From contig CM056583.1 in the NCBI GenBank assembly GCA_029721435.1, forward strand, positions 71,108,120 through 71,172,119: a stretch of 64,000 nucleotides of DNA, in the 5' to 3' direction. The position numbers and the translations under genes were made by a program. This DNA is from Gymnothorax reevesii. Taxonomy: Eukaryota; Chordata; Actinopteri; Anguilliformes; Muraenidae. The first letter of the stretch is position 1, and every line of letters starts with the position of its first letter. The notes under the pieces are model-generated. The model was not told where the DNA came from, made no database searches, and saw only the letters and a list, made by a program, of their open reading frames with translations. This document shows, piece after piece, positions 24,801-39,800 of the stretch.

Positions 24801-27800
24801 AGAACACAGCCATGTTTAAAGTGGAGCCTAAGTTTGATGTCAGAGCTCATCCAAATGATGACAAATTGTGTTTTCCCTATGCAGTTAATAAGGTAAGCAA
24901 TTTTCTCACTTGCATTTCGGCTTTCAATAGTGTCATCTCTGATTGCAGATGTTGAGAACCCATTCATTTCATGATTTCAGGAGCATATTTCCCTTACTGA
25001 ATATCTATGTGAGTCTCACTTTTTTTTGCAGACCTGTACAGTATCTGTTAATTAGGGCTGTCTGAAGTTGGCTGGGTACTTAAAGGTTATTCCGCATATG
25101 GAGTGCTATGTGTATGAATGAAAGGGTTTTCAGCTGTCGGCATTGTGATATTTTGTCAATTTCCTTGAAGCTAAAAATGTTGTCCCCGTTGCCACTATTC
25201 GACACTAGTTTTTCAAACCTATCACGTCATGTGTTCTGATTATTCCACACTATCAAATACATTTCAACGAGGCTTTTGCCTTGCGACCAATGTGAGCTGT
25301 AATCACAAATAAACCCTCACATGACAACTGCCTGAGCAGCTCATCGGTATTTATCAGAAGTCCCTTTCCAGCACCACAAACATAAAACAAACACAAATCC
25401 ACAAATTTTTGATCCTGAGAAAATTTCTTGGTCAGATTCCAGGCCTCAGTTGAAGCAGATCTTCCAAACGCAGGAAGTGTAATTTTCTTGCCACCCAGGC
25501 CTTTCTTCTGTCTCTCAGGCTACAGGTCATCCTGCCTACAAGCTGCGAACAATCAAAGTCCTTCCCAGCATTTTGTTCCATTCACTTGGCTTTGTTTAGT
25601 ACAAAAACTGTTCAGTCAGGCGGTGGAACTAATCTAGTGAAATCAGGTAGATGAGCGTGTGGGTGCAGGTCGAACATGGCCAGACTGTCACTTTCTGACC
25701 CCTGTTATCTCTATCTCTGGCCTGAAATTAAAATAATATACAATATGCAGAACATCATATCTGAATTAGAAAATTTGAACATTTCCTTTTGTTAACAGAG
25801 CAAATTACAACTTCAGCTATTATTAAAAAAAGTGTTGTGCTGTAGAGCACAATTTTATATCAGACCAGCAAATGTGAATTGAAAGGGGAGCTGCAAAGTG
25901 ATATAGACCTACGATAAGAGGGAAAAGGTCAGGAAGGCATTTGACTACCAGTGCCAGTTAAGAGTATCAAAGTATATTTAGCCTGAACAACAATACATTT
26001 CAACATTTAAATTATCCATAATGCTGAGCACTCTTTTATGGTATGAGCTCATGCATTTATTATGAGCAACTCTTTCACTCTCTAAGGGATGTTCCATTGG
26101 CAAAACTGAGAGGCAATATAGTGAGGGTTCATTAATACAGTATTCCTTCCACTAAGGATGACAGTAGGTTTTTTAGTTAAAAAAGTACCTGAGTTTAAAA
26201 GCAGCCCAACTTTGGCCAGGAGAAGTTCAACATTCGTCCTTAACTTTGATTCACTGCTAAATGCGGCATAAGTGATCTTGGTGCCACTGTTGGCTTTTCA
26301 GGATAGCTCCAAAACTGTGAGCTCTCAGAGGAAATTAGTCCTCCATCAGCTCAGCTGTTGCAAAAATAAATAAAACCCACAGACACACAGACCACCCAGA
26401 GATGCAGCTAAAATATCCATTCACTGTGACTTTTATCGGTGGAATGTGACATTAATAATAAGAACATAGTTCAGTTGTGTCAGTAACACTAAATAAGTGT
26501 CAGATCCCTGGATATTCTGAACATTGCATGGGCTGCTAAAAAGATGGGGGCAGCCCAGGCTTTTGGGCTCTATTTTCATACCGTCGCAAACAGGAGCACA
26601 TGTAGTGGTAACATTAGGCACAATTTCATCTGATACAAGGAGCGTATTTATCACCTTTGCCCAATTTGGTAGTTTCCTGCACTGAAATAAATGCATTTGA
26701 ATCTCAAGAGAGCAAAAAAGCAGAAAAGGTATGTCAATGCATAAAGTTGGCGCTGAACAATTTTTGTGTCACAGACGTTTGCATTTTGACGAACCAAAAT
26801 CACCTTTTAATGCAAATGCCATTGCTCTATGGTAAGTTTCTCTCTCAGCCAGCAAGGCTGTTTGCAAAGAATACATATCGTTTCCTTCCTGTTATCATTT
26901 TTGGTATGAACTCAGTGAATAATGCCAACAATATTTTTACACTTGTTTTATTTTTTTCACGTGGTGGAAATACAAATAATTACCTTCAGTCTCGCCCCTG
27001 TAATGTTACCATGAGTGCTGTTTTGTACATGGTTTAAATACCACAAAACGCATTGCTCAGTGAATCAACCTCCATCGCCCCAAATGCCTCCGAGCATTAC
27101 CACATTACAACACAGTTCTCAAGGGACCAAAGGAGGCGGCAGTAATGCAAGTTAGGTGCTTGTTCTTCTTGTGACAAAGTTGGCAGTACCATGTACGGCA
27201 ATTGCACTAGTTTTAAAGGTAATAACAGCAACTAATGTGATTGGCCTGAAAGCAGGGATTCAAAGGAAAATCTGAAATATGGTCATTTCAATATCAATGG
27301 AACAGGCTTTGCAAGCTCTGCGTTGACACATGTCAGTAGAAATACTATGTCTCTCTCTAAGCTTTATATTTTAGTATTTTGTTAAAGGTTAAAATTGAGT
27401 CGTACTTTACGTGAGATGAATAAATTATAATGGAGAAATATTTAACTGTCTTTAATATTTTTCTATATAGGCCTAGTCCATTGAAGATTAACATGGACAT
27501 ATAAACGATCTGATGGAAATCATGGAAATACAGGGAAGGCAGGGTTTCCTCCATGATTTTTTGAAACTGTGGCGGAGGACTTCAACGTTGGGTCAAAACT
27601 CAGCATTATAAGGTGTGGCCAGTTTTCATTAGGCTAGCACGTAGGCGATGTAATAATTGAAGTCTATGTGCACAGAGGTTTCACATGCGTCACGGTGGAT
27701 TTCACATATAATATTAAAACCGATTATGACTCCGGACTTCTGAAATTGGAATTAAATAATCATTTAAGATACAATTAGGTAGAGCAGGATGTGCTCACAG

Positions 27801-30800
27801 CAAACACAGAAGTTAACATCGTAGTTTATCGTTTTGCAAAGTTTACAAAATATTTTTGCTCTAATCGTTGCACACATTGCATTAATAAGAAAGCAGCACA
27901 TTTTACTGCCAATGGCTAATTTTTATTCATTGGAAAACATGTTCATCAAGCAAAATGATTGACAGCAGGTCAAGAATTATTAGAGCTCATTCTAACTTCA
28001 CAATGAGAACTGGTGACACCTGATTGTCCTAAGGATTTTTGGAGTTTATGTAAAGGCATTTTACATAGGCGTGGCGGCTTTTATTTTGCTGTGGCGGTGG
28101 CGGTGCACACGTAGCTGAAACCCTGGGGGAAGGACAGATACTTTAATTTATTATGATATTTTCGATAAGTAGACTTGATAAGAGCGACAACAAAACAATA
28201 ATGGAAGATTTTTAGAATGTATTCTCTCTCTAAACTCGCGCAGGAATATTTTGTGCATATTGTTCATGCACTTGCAGCTGCCTGTCATCAGATCTTTCTG
28301 TTGCGTATGCTGTAACTATCTAACGTTATTAGATTTGAGGTTTTGTTTCGTTTTGGCCATCTTGGAAGAGAAAGGAACAGAAGTTGAAGACAGAACCATG
28401 GGAAAAGATACAACAATTATAAAAAAGCAATTAAGATCTGAAATTGAGTTGAGTGCATGAGAGGTACAGGCGGACGACTCAGGCTGCTCTTGAGGTATTG
28501 GATGCAGATATTTGAGGGATACGATTGTGTTCTAAATGGCATCAACCTCGTTACTCCATATCTCTATGTCAGTCAATCACTGTTATGAGAGTCCACTTAA
28601 TCGTGTTCATCAAATACTATCTTTTTTGTTGCCCAGCTTTGGCTTATCCAACCTTCCTCGGAATGGTAGCATGACTCCAGTAAAAACATAATTTTCTTTC
28701 TAAACTAGACAACGTGAGTTGTTGGTCAAAAGAAAAGGATACACAAAATAAAGATGTTTCCACTTTGGAAACATTTTAGAACGCCATATGATTTTTGGCC
28801 AGATGAAAACACTCTTGGTCAAACACGTTTCACATTTATGTTCTGTTTGCTGGGCTAATGGGCTGCAAATTGCTGACTTTATTTTTGAGCTGACCCTTTC
28901 AAAAACAGGCAGGTAACAGCTCATATACACTCATTACGGAGCTCAATTGTTTTACAAGCTGTTTGATAGTTTGAGCAAGAGCATTGATAAAGTATTTAGA
29001 GGAACAATAGCTCCAGCTATCCGTCTGACCGAGACGAATATGAACGGATTAAGCTAAAGTCAGAGAAAAACAGAGCGTGTCTTGCAGCAAATAAAATAAA
29101 TAGCGCGCGTGTGTGTGTGTGCGTGTGTCTGTGTGTGTCTGTGTGTGTGTGTGTGTGCGTGTGTGTGCATGTGTGTCAGTGTGTTTGTCTACCTACCATT
29201 GCGCAGACAGTTAAGGTCTCTCTTGATTTTAGTCTAAGAGCTGCCACCATGCAAAATGCACTCACGATAATTTTGAAGCATTATTTATGTAGTCTATGCA
29301 TGAGTAACTACACCGCCCTACAAAAGCTAACTGCATTGATTACTTAAAGAGTGAAACTGAGAAAAATGGCTTTTAAGTTTTCAGTGGCCAGCTAAATGAG
29401 TAACAGATAGGTAAGTGATATTGCACTAATGTATTTATGACATAATTTCTATGCCCAGAAACCATGACAGCTGATTTGACTGTTGACCCCAAAGACATAG
29501 TTACTGCTGTCTGTCTCTGTATTACATTTTTTTATCCTTGACTTTTGGCAACATAAATTTGATTATTTTTGACTCAAAAATAGGACAAGTTGGGATGATG
29601 AGTGAAATTTTTAATTCAAAACACAGTAGCATTTTGTAAACTTCCGTTGACGTATTACATTGAGAACAACACGAGAGCACATGGTTTGATGTTTCACCTC
29701 ATGAATTTTATTGATTTTTTTCAAAATAAGCACTCATTAGAATTTTACATTTCAAAAAAGGGCGGAGGGTACAGAATGTACCACTACGTAATGTTTCCCT
29801 TCCCTTTCACAACACGTAGTTAACATTCAGGGTCTGGAGACACTTTGGGGACTATTCTCCCATGCGCGTAGGTCGAAAAAAGGGCGTAGCTACGCGTATT
29901 CTAAGCGTATTCTCCCCTCAACTTAAGTCTGTGCATTACGCGACCCGAAGGCAGTTACGCACTTGGGGCGGAGCAAGGCCAAAATCGGGGCGTTTCCGGG
30001 TGTTTCTCAAGCAAAAAACACTTACGCGCATTCTCCCCTGGCTTACGCGCTTTTTCTGTTAAGCGCTTTTGAGGGCTGTATTAAGGTCAAGCACCAACAT
30101 AAGGCGAAATGGAATATTGCGTTTGATGTCGGTTATAGGCAGAATTTTAGCATTCATTTTATTTTATTTAACATGGCAAAGGGTGAGACACTCGATATTC
30201 GATTGTTCATCCTTATTTCTAAACTACATTTATCATAACCATAATAAATTATCAAACATAATCGTCATATGATATTACTCAACAGCCTGTTATCCAATTA
30301 GTTAAATTACAAACGCATTACAAACAATTACAGACATACCGGTGGTCATCAAAGTTACAACTGTGCTGTCGGTCCTGAAATCTGGGTTGTTCCAGAGAGT
30401 GGCTGGTGATGTCATGCACATATCACAGGCGTCTGTGTCAAGGTGTCTGACACAGTTGGTTGACACTATGCTGCACCACATCAGCCACTTAAACAAGTTC
30501 CCCGAAACACCAGCTGAAAGACGGAGAGTTAAGGGGGGGTTCTATCGAGTCGCCAGGTTCCCAAGTGTTTTGATTGATTAATTGTACTCACGTTGCAATC
30601 AGAACCCCTTTCACTCATAAGAATATGTACAGAGACCGTAAACGTCGGCACAGCATTAATGTTCAGGTTGTGTGCGATCATGATGTGCGCGATTCCCTGG
30701 CTCAGCCCATGATGCCTATGTACTGCGCAACTGCTTGAAATGCAAAAAAATACAATAAATATTTGAAACCATATTAAGCTTGTTTCCAGTATCAATCACA

Positions 30801-33800
30801 GTGATACTTTGAGTATAGGCAAATAGAAATTACCATTTTACGTAATCCTCCTTCATCCGTATCCACTCCAAGTTCTTCTCCATGCACTTCCACTGCAGAA
30901 AGAGTGGATGCCACCTCCTCCTCTAGTGCAGTGAAATGCACCAGGGATGATGGTTGCCCACCACCTGTGGCGTGCACACTTCTCTGGTATAAAGAGAGCC
31001 TGGCTTTCGCCACGCAGAATCCTTCTTTTGTTAAAGCGTTGCCTTGTCCTTTAGTTGCAAACCTGACATCTGAGTAGTTTGAAATTTCAAGCGAGCAGTT
31101 TTTAAATGAGATCATATAAACTGTCAGTGATTGTTATTTTTGCATTACTTCTTGTAATTGGCACAGATATATATAGGCCTACTATTACAGCGGCATATCG
31201 TCGGCCTGCTGATAAAACCTTGTATCTTCAAAATGATAAACTTCACAGGAAAATAAAAAATATATATAAAATTAAATAATAATAATAAAATATTATAAAT
31301 TGATAAATATAATTTAAAATAACAAAATGTTTCATTCTGCATGTACAAATAGTGGACATAAGAGTTTTTGTTTCTTATCAGTTTGGAGATAGGAGGTTTC
31401 ATCAGCAGGCCCACGATATTCAAATTTAAAGTCTGGTTTGCGTTTTCCATAGACCACAACTGCATTTTCATTGTTAATCAGAAAATCCTTTTTCCTTGTC
31501 CTAATAGCCATAATCAATGAGCTTTTTACAGAGCTCTTTTTACAGAGCCTCTTTTTTGGATCAGTCACACCTCTTTCATAAGCCGGCCTAGAGTTAAGAG
31601 TTAAATCGCTTGAAGTTAAGCGCTGTGGGCGTGATCGAAGCGAGTAGGGGAGAATACGCGTAACTCAAAAGCGCTAAACTCGAATCGCGTAAAAAAGGAC
31701 TTGCGCACAAATGGGAGAATCGACCCCTTTGTGATTATGGATTTCAGATGTAATTTTGCCCTATTTTTCCTGCAAGACAGTATGATCGGTGTGCTGCAGT
31801 TCAGGGTCTTTCTTGTCACATTCTGCATTCCAAATGTGCCACGTTTTCTCTTGGGGACAAGTCAGTACTGCAGGCTGTTAAGTTGAGCACCTGCACCCTT
31901 TTCTTATGCAGCCAAGCCTTTGTAGTGCATGCAAAATGCATCTTTGCATTTTCTGGTCAAAATATACATGGCATCCCAGGAAAAGTTGTTTACTTTAAGG
32001 CAGTCTGTTCTGCATTAAAATATCAGTGTACTTTCAGTATCAAAGGCGCCTTCACAGTTACGCTTGCCAAGGGCATTGACACTACCCCATATCATGACGA
32101 GGCATGGCTTTTAGTCAGAATGGTCCCTTGATTCTGAAGTCTGGAGTATATGGCATCCATTTCTTCCCAAAAAAGACCCAAAATATTGATTCTTCCAAAC
32201 ACAATGCACATCTCCATCATGCAATGGTCCATTGTAGAAGCCTCTGAGCCAAAAGAAGTTGACAATGCTTCTGAACATTGCTAGCACAAGGCCTCCTTTT
32301 TGGACAATAAAGTCTTAACTGGCATTTGTGGATGTAATTAAATATTTTAGCACTTGTTAAAGGTTTACCAAAGTAATACTGAGCCCAGGTGGTCATATCA
32401 CTTCAACATAGATAACGATTCTCAAGCAGTGAATATCCTCTGAGTGATTGGAGATCAACTTGAGCTTGCAGCCCTGCCCTTTACACTCAGAAATTCCTCC
32501 AGATTCTATGAATCATTTAATTATGTGATGTATCAGGGTCCCAACTTCCTGAGTTGGGGTTTTATTTTTTATGTGGTACACCAGTAGCCGCACGTAAATC
32601 TCATTGACATTTCAGCATTTCAGATCAGAACAGAGCTGACCTGTACTACTAAATCATTACTAATGAAATGTATAATGCTTTCCTGGGCACCTTAGTGATG
32701 TGGACGAGAAACTGCTGAATGTGATTCTGACCATAATATCCTTCAACACAAAATGATAGCTTGTAACACAATTGGCCCAGAATAGCACATATTTCAAACC
32801 AGACTCCACTGAATAAGCTGTTAAAATCCGATAAGTTTTAATCAACCAAAAAATTGACAAATTGCAAAATACTACAAAACATTATGCAAACACATACATA
32901 GTTTTTCTTTTTCTTCCACATATCAATAATGAATAAGCTAGGTATAGTAAATAATTCAGTCCCAAAAATTCTAGATTTCCCCGGTATTGTGCATCTCCTG
33001 GGTAATGTTGAATACCAGCAGTCCTGGTACCAGCTGTGGCTGGATTTAATACTGTTTCCCTGTGGGTTAATATTGTGATGGAAAGAAGTACCCTGACCTG
33101 TTAGCTGTAATACAACACATTAAATAATTTATATGGAAATTAATATTCACATATCTGGGTTTTTGTTTGCCTAGTGTGCTCTGGTGACTGAGTAGAGTCA
33201 GTGTCTTCCAACCAACTGATTTCTTAAAAAGGTCTAGTCTGATTACTTTCACGACTAGAAAAAAAAAAAAAACCTAATGCAAGACAAACGCTATTGCATT
33301 GAACATGTGTTGTTCTTTTATACACTAAATAGAATTCTACACGTTTAATTGTAAGTTCACTGCAGGACATGAAGAAAAATAAACTTAAGAGGATTTAACG
33401 CTATGTTTAATTGTAGCCAAAACACTCTGTATTGTTATAATGATATACAGATGAAGGTAAGTGAGTGTGACTTTGTCTGCATTTGGGAGGGAAAAACTCC
33501 TTGGAAATGTACATACAGAAGCCTATGTGCTGCCAAAGTCATGATGTCACTCTGAGGTCAGCCTGCCGCAGCCATGGCGCCTGGTTCACACCGAACGAAC
33601 CAAAGAACTTGTACAGTGTTTATCGCCATGGCCCTCGTGTCTGTGTATGGAATAGTGCTTTATTTTAAGCATCTTAAACCCAATCTATGCTCATAATAAA
33701 AGAACAAAAGCATTTCTCAGTATATTTTCATTGTCAAATATTATGTAATTCATGTTGTGTATTAAGTGTACGAGTGAATGTGTACTATGCTATCAGCGTG

Positions 33801-36800
33801 AACGATAGTCAAAGAAGTGAGTGTTGACCCCAGCGAAAGTGACATGGCACTTTTTCAGCGCATTGGAAAAAATGTTTGTTGGTTAGAAAAGGGTAAGCCT
33901 TTCTTTGGACCAAATCCACTGCTCCAGGACAGCAAAGGCGTTATTTTATCACAGCTTTGGCATCATCGATTGAATAAGGTCTTACAGCCAGGTCTTGACT
34001 CAAAAAGGACACAGCTGCTTTTAAATTAGTCAAACTGCACATTTTGAAGCCTCTGTCAATTCCCACAACAGCAATGTCTGGTGACCTATTCATCCTTTAC
34101 TTTTAATAGGCTTCACAATCCCTTGTCTTCCCAACCCATTTAGATTCCTTAAATTGTCATGGCAAAAGCAAACTGCTTTCTCCTCAATAATCATAGCTCA
34201 GGCCGGACACTTACATCAGATTTGACAATTTATTACCCAACAACATTTGTGTCCGGTGGTGACTCTGCTGGAGTGATGCTTTGGAGCAATTTGAACAAGC
34301 ATGACATAGACAGTCCCTGAAATTGCAAACCCCCTGGAAGAGATTCAGGATTTTTAAATAAATAAAGACAATGTGAACAGATGCTGCTTACGATAAACAA
34401 TGTTATTTATGAAGGAGAAGGCAGCAGAGCTGGGAGAGATGAGATGCAGGTGTTTAGTAGGCCAGAGAAGGAACAGTGTAGAGGGCATGGAGCCAGAAAA
34501 ATAAGTGAACGCTGCCTTGGTTATAAAAGCTTGCCAACTGGGTGGGGGATGCAGAAGTCGAGAATGACTGGGCAGAAAGGGGCTTGTGAGAAGACCTGAC
34601 TTCTGTGCCTGCCTAAACCAGAGTTAGAGCTCCATTTTGTATTTATGTTGATGAAGGAGGCTTTGACACTAATTTAAAACATAACAACGATTATCACACT
34701 CAACCCAAATTTGTTCTGGGAAATATTTGAGCCTTTATGTTCCTGTCCATCCAAACATTCATCTCTCATATTATGAATCTTAAAATCAATGGAATATTTT
34801 CGCTGGAGCCATAAAATACAGTCAAGACCATAAATATTTCAATAGTTGGCAGAGTTATTGTAATTTTTGTATAGTCTACCACAGCGTATTGGATTTGAAG
34901 CTAGATAACAGCGTGCACTCGAAGTACGGACTTTCAACTTTATGTTGAGCGTATTTACATCCTAATCAAGGTGCACGGTGTAGGAATTACAGAATTTTTT
35001 TTATGAGTGGCTGACCCTTCGTAACTCAAAGGTTGGAACGAATAGTTAATACGAGGTATATTATCACCTTTATTCAAGTGATGTATAATTGATACACTTG
35101 TGCCCAGTATCTGTATTTACCAGCCATGATGGTGAAACTAGTGTTGTTCAGTTGATCTGTGCGTCTGTGTGTCAACAGGCCAAACCACAGTGAAATTACT
35201 CTGAAACTACTATAGAAACTACAGCTGCTGTGAATGCCTGGCAAAGCATCTACAAGGACAAATCTCAACGTCTACTGATGTCAGTGGGTTCCAAACTTCA
35301 GGCAGTCATGGACTGCAAATTATTTCAACCAAGAGTTTAAAAAGACATTATGTTTGTCCACTGACTTTTATGACCTTAACTTGGGGATGCTATGGATAAA
35401 AATGGCAGTAATTCCTGCACCACTTTTGTTTTGGAGTTGAGAGTGAACACATCAAGCAATTTTGACTGTTTTACTTCCAAGCCATTGTGGATGAATAGGA
35501 AACCAAAAGGATTAAAGTTGGCTCCCCGTCCAAATATCTATAGAACTGACAGTTTCTTGTTTTCGTACAGAGTGTGTAAGCACAGACATTACATCTGTCA
35601 CACTCTTGCAACATTTAAACGGGGGACTATATTCAGCAGCAGGTTATCTGCATTCACAGCTTTAGAGCTGTGTGCCAGGCTGCAGGAGTCCCAGCGAGCA
35701 ATTTTTTGAGCAAAAAGTGCAGTATTGTGGAACAGCCTTTCAGGAATTAACTGTCTGATTGCTGTTACTAAGTCTGTAACGACAAAGTCAGAATAATGGA
35801 ATCAAAGACGAGAGAAGAGAAAAGGCTGTTCTTCGGTTTATGATGAATTGAAACTTGCTGTATTTCAGCTATTCGGGAGGCCTGCAAGACCGCAGATATC
35901 ATCCATGTCATTCAGATGGATTGGCAGACGTGAAATGGGTGAACTACAATCACATAGCTGGTACTAAATGCCTATTTAATGACCTATCTAATGGTCTTTT
36001 TTTGTATGAATTGAACATTTATCGCAGCTAGAGGAATTAGCTCACCTACCTTGAGTAATGATTTGATTTGCTCTTATCCGCTCATATCTAATCATTCATA
36101 CTGCCAGAGCAACCAAGCATTTTTTCAACGCCAAAAATTGCAGTATCCGAGACAGGCCAGACAATCACCCATCCAGAATTAAAGTTAACAAGTATTTTAC
36201 TTTATCCCTAATACAAAAAATGTGCAAACATGCACTAAATCTGATGACTTTATATTATATTAACTTTTCCCATTACTTTTGTTCATCAAAAATGCAGGGG
36301 CTGTGCATCACAAGGTCTGAAATTCCTACATAGAGGCTGTCCAACTGGAGATCTGCAGTCCTTAATGTTTTCATTTCCTACCTGATTTTGCACACCTCGT
36401 TATACTAATCAGCAGTTCAGTGACATCCTCACTTGTTGAGTGAGATTTGCTTTGTAGGGGTTCGAGTGAAAACCCACAGAACAGCAGATCTCCAGGAACA
36501 GTTCTGGACATTTCTGTCTACGCTGATTGTAGCCACCCAACAAAGTTGAGGCTACTATGGATTTGGCCTTGTCATGCGTCTGCTGCCGCCGCCGTCGTAG
36601 GGATTTCCATGTGGACGCTCGACAGGCCACACATTTAAAGCAATTTCTTTTACAGTACAGGCCAAAGGTTTGGTCACACCCTCTCATTTAATGCGTTTCC
36701 TTGATTTCTATGACTATTTAAACTGTAGATTCTCATTGAAGGCATCAAAACTATGAATGAACACATGTGGAATTATGTACTTCACAAAAAAGTGTGAAAT

Positions 36801-39800
36801 ACCTGTAACTGAAAACATGTCTTATATCCTAGTTTCTTCAAAGTAGCCACCCTTTGCTCTGATTACTGCTTGGCACACTCTTGGCATTCTCTTGATGAGC
36901 TTCAAGAGGTCGTCAACTGAAATGGTTTTTCACAGGTGTGCCTTGTCAGGGTTAATTAGTGGAATTTCTTGCCTTATCAATGGGGTGGGACCATCATTTG
37001 TATTGTGCAGAAGTCAGGTTGATACACAGCCAACAGCCCTATCGGAAAACGGTTAGATACATACATAATTCCACGTGTTCATTCATAGTTTTGATGCCTT
37101 CAGTGAGAAGCTACGATGTGAATAGTCATGAAAATAAAGGAAACGCATTGAATCAGAAGGTGTGTCCAAACTTTTGACCTGTACTGTATATTTGGTATGG
37201 ACATATATGGGCAGTGGTTTGGACACGGCGCCTATTGATTTTGGTTGTTGTGGTAAGATAATTCACTATGCTGTGTCAAAAATAAGCCAAAATGAAAAAT
37301 TTGGGCAATCGGGGGCTAGGCTCATTGGTCACGATCTCGACCTGTCTAGTTACCCATAATGAATGGGTAAAATCCAATGCAATGGACTTTCCCACCACAA
37401 CCACAAACTTGCACAACTGCCTCAATACTTTTATATTTAACTGCATGTATTTCATGCGCTCAGACATGAAAAGTATTGATCAGCATGAAGATAAATTTAT
37501 TAACAGGAAGAGAGGAGCCCCATAAATCTTTTAGCTAGAAGACAAGAAGCCTATTAAATGAGAAAGTGCAATGAATTGCAGAGATCAATAGAGATAAAGG
37601 GATTCCTCTGTGTCAGCCTGTCTCACTGCTCAACAGTAATAGCAACAAGCAACAAAGCATCAGACCCACCCTTCTACCAGTCCACCAGTCCCTCTGCTGC
37701 TATTGGTAAATATGAGGATCATAAAAAATTATATGCCACTATACACTGTCACATTTTAAAGTAATTTAAAGACATATTTTCCCTTTACAGTTAAGTGATG
37801 GTTGGTCACTTCTGGCCCCACTGTCAGTGAAGCTCTACAGAGTAAACATGAAGTCATTAACCTGGGAGGCATTCAGCACCTCTCTGAGTCACTGACACTG
37901 ACAATATTTATATTTATGACATTAGAAGTTGTCGCCCTTTCCACAGTAATGTGGGACAGTCTTGGTCACGTAGAAAAACTTGCTTGATGAATGTCTTGTT
38001 GTTCTACCAGCAGTTGTCTAATCAAATATTCCAAAGTGTTAGATATGTAACAGAAAATATTTCATTACAGCTGCCAAAGCAGCTTTTCACAAAGTCAGTT
38101 CCATAGACCAGCATTCAAACGCATGGTACAAGAGATCTATTAGTACAGCTGTATTCTTATACCATGTAGGCTATCTGCAAGCTCAGGCTTTGAGGTCTGT
38201 ACTGGCAGCTTAAACATCTGTGATATATACAAGCAGCTTTAAATATCTTAACCAGCTTCAGAAAACACACAGGGTAAAATTTTTAGCAATTTGCACTGCC
38301 CGTACAAAATGACAGCTTAAACATTCAACTCCCTGGCCACCAATGAGTGAAGGCCTTGCTCAGTCTGCTTTAACTAAGTCCCCCAAAACATTACATCATG
38401 TTTTGTCCGGAGAAATCCGAATGATGCATTTTGAATCTTATAATATCTTTATTTCACGGCTGGCAAAGGTGAGGATGTGACAGATGGTAAGTTTGTCTTA
38501 ACAGTTTACAGCATCAATGACCTTTCCTATTCTCCACTGTAGACACTTATCCTCATGGTTTCACAGCCTTGTAAATGTCAACATTCACAACAACTCTCTC
38601 TCAGTAACTGCAATCAAAGTATTGCAGAGCCCTTTTACACACCATAAAGCCCTAGAACAGATTTTTATAAACCAACATTCCTCAGAAAATACATTATTCC
38701 AAATCATACAACACAGGGTATTGTAATACTGAGAGCTGTGCTGTTGTCTAACCGAGACTGATGCAGAGACCTTCAGCTGAACACAATGACAGCTATAATA
38801 GTGATTCATCTCTGATCCTTCCCATATTGCGTGGGGCTTTCAGGAAATAAAAGTCCTGACAATAGTCAGCAGCAAGATCAGTGCCATCCAATTGATTCAT
38901 GGGTAGCGGCACACAACCAACTGCCATAATTGAAAGACACATCAGCACTTCTGTAGTGGTTTTCTACAACATGGTAAAACAGCAAACTGCGACCAGCGAG
39001 AACTCAGTTGCTTTAGTTACAGCAGCAGCTATTCCTACAAGCAGTGGCTTAAGTATTGCAAATGCACCAGCCTAACATGATGTGGTGCAATGCTTCTGAC
39101 AACACTGAGAAACATAATTGAGGCCAATCAATATTTCAAATATTCCTCAAATAAAGTACAATGAAAAAGAAGCACAATTAGCCACTCTTCAAAACCAAAG
39201 TGGCAGCCATGGCATGTTTATATTTCACTCAAACTGACACCCAATAACAAACAACACCCATGCAAATGCATTTATACAGTTAAATGTCTTCAGGAGTAAT
39301 ATTTGGCTCAAAGTGGAGCAGAACACCTGACCCAAGGATGCACTTTCTGTTTTAGCGTGCATTTCACATCCTTTTCTTGTGTTGTCAGAGGCATTGCTGT
39401 TTCAATGGGAATGTTGCAAATCTCTGAATTCAGATATTTAATAGCTTACTTGAATGTCTGAGTAGATGCTACATATTTTACCCTATTTAATGTTTTATTC
39501 TGAGTCTTAGTGGATTTCGTAACTTTCATTAGTATTTGCCATGTGGGTGGCAGATAAGTAAGTTATATTTTTTGTGTCTTTCATATCAGATACTACGCTC
39601 TGCTACAACACAACATATTCACCTCTACCTCATATCTTCCAGAAATAATACAGTATATGAGTGCACTCCACTTAAATGGACACACACACACAATGGCAAT
39701 ACATATTAATCAGTGTTATTTTGGACCAAATAATAATTGTGTTGCAGGGAAATTCTAAGGCATCTGCATCAGTGGTACTGTTTGATATTCTATTTTTTTT

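Larger units (their letters stand above)
29841..31733 (+). mobile_element. PIF/Harbinger transposon with remnants of both genes
   Basis: The ends CACTTTGGGGACTATTCTCCC (left) and the complement of CACAAAGGGGTCGATTCTCCC (right) are about 76% identical inverted repeats. Inside, a Harbinger nuclease fragment is on the plus strand and a Myb-like accessory fragment on the minus strand, the known two-gene layout. Both are broken. The usual 3-bp duplication was not clear. Confidence 0.7.

Noticed and set aside
29111..29200. A cysteine/valine-rich frame
   Set aside because: It is only the translation of the GT microsatellite.
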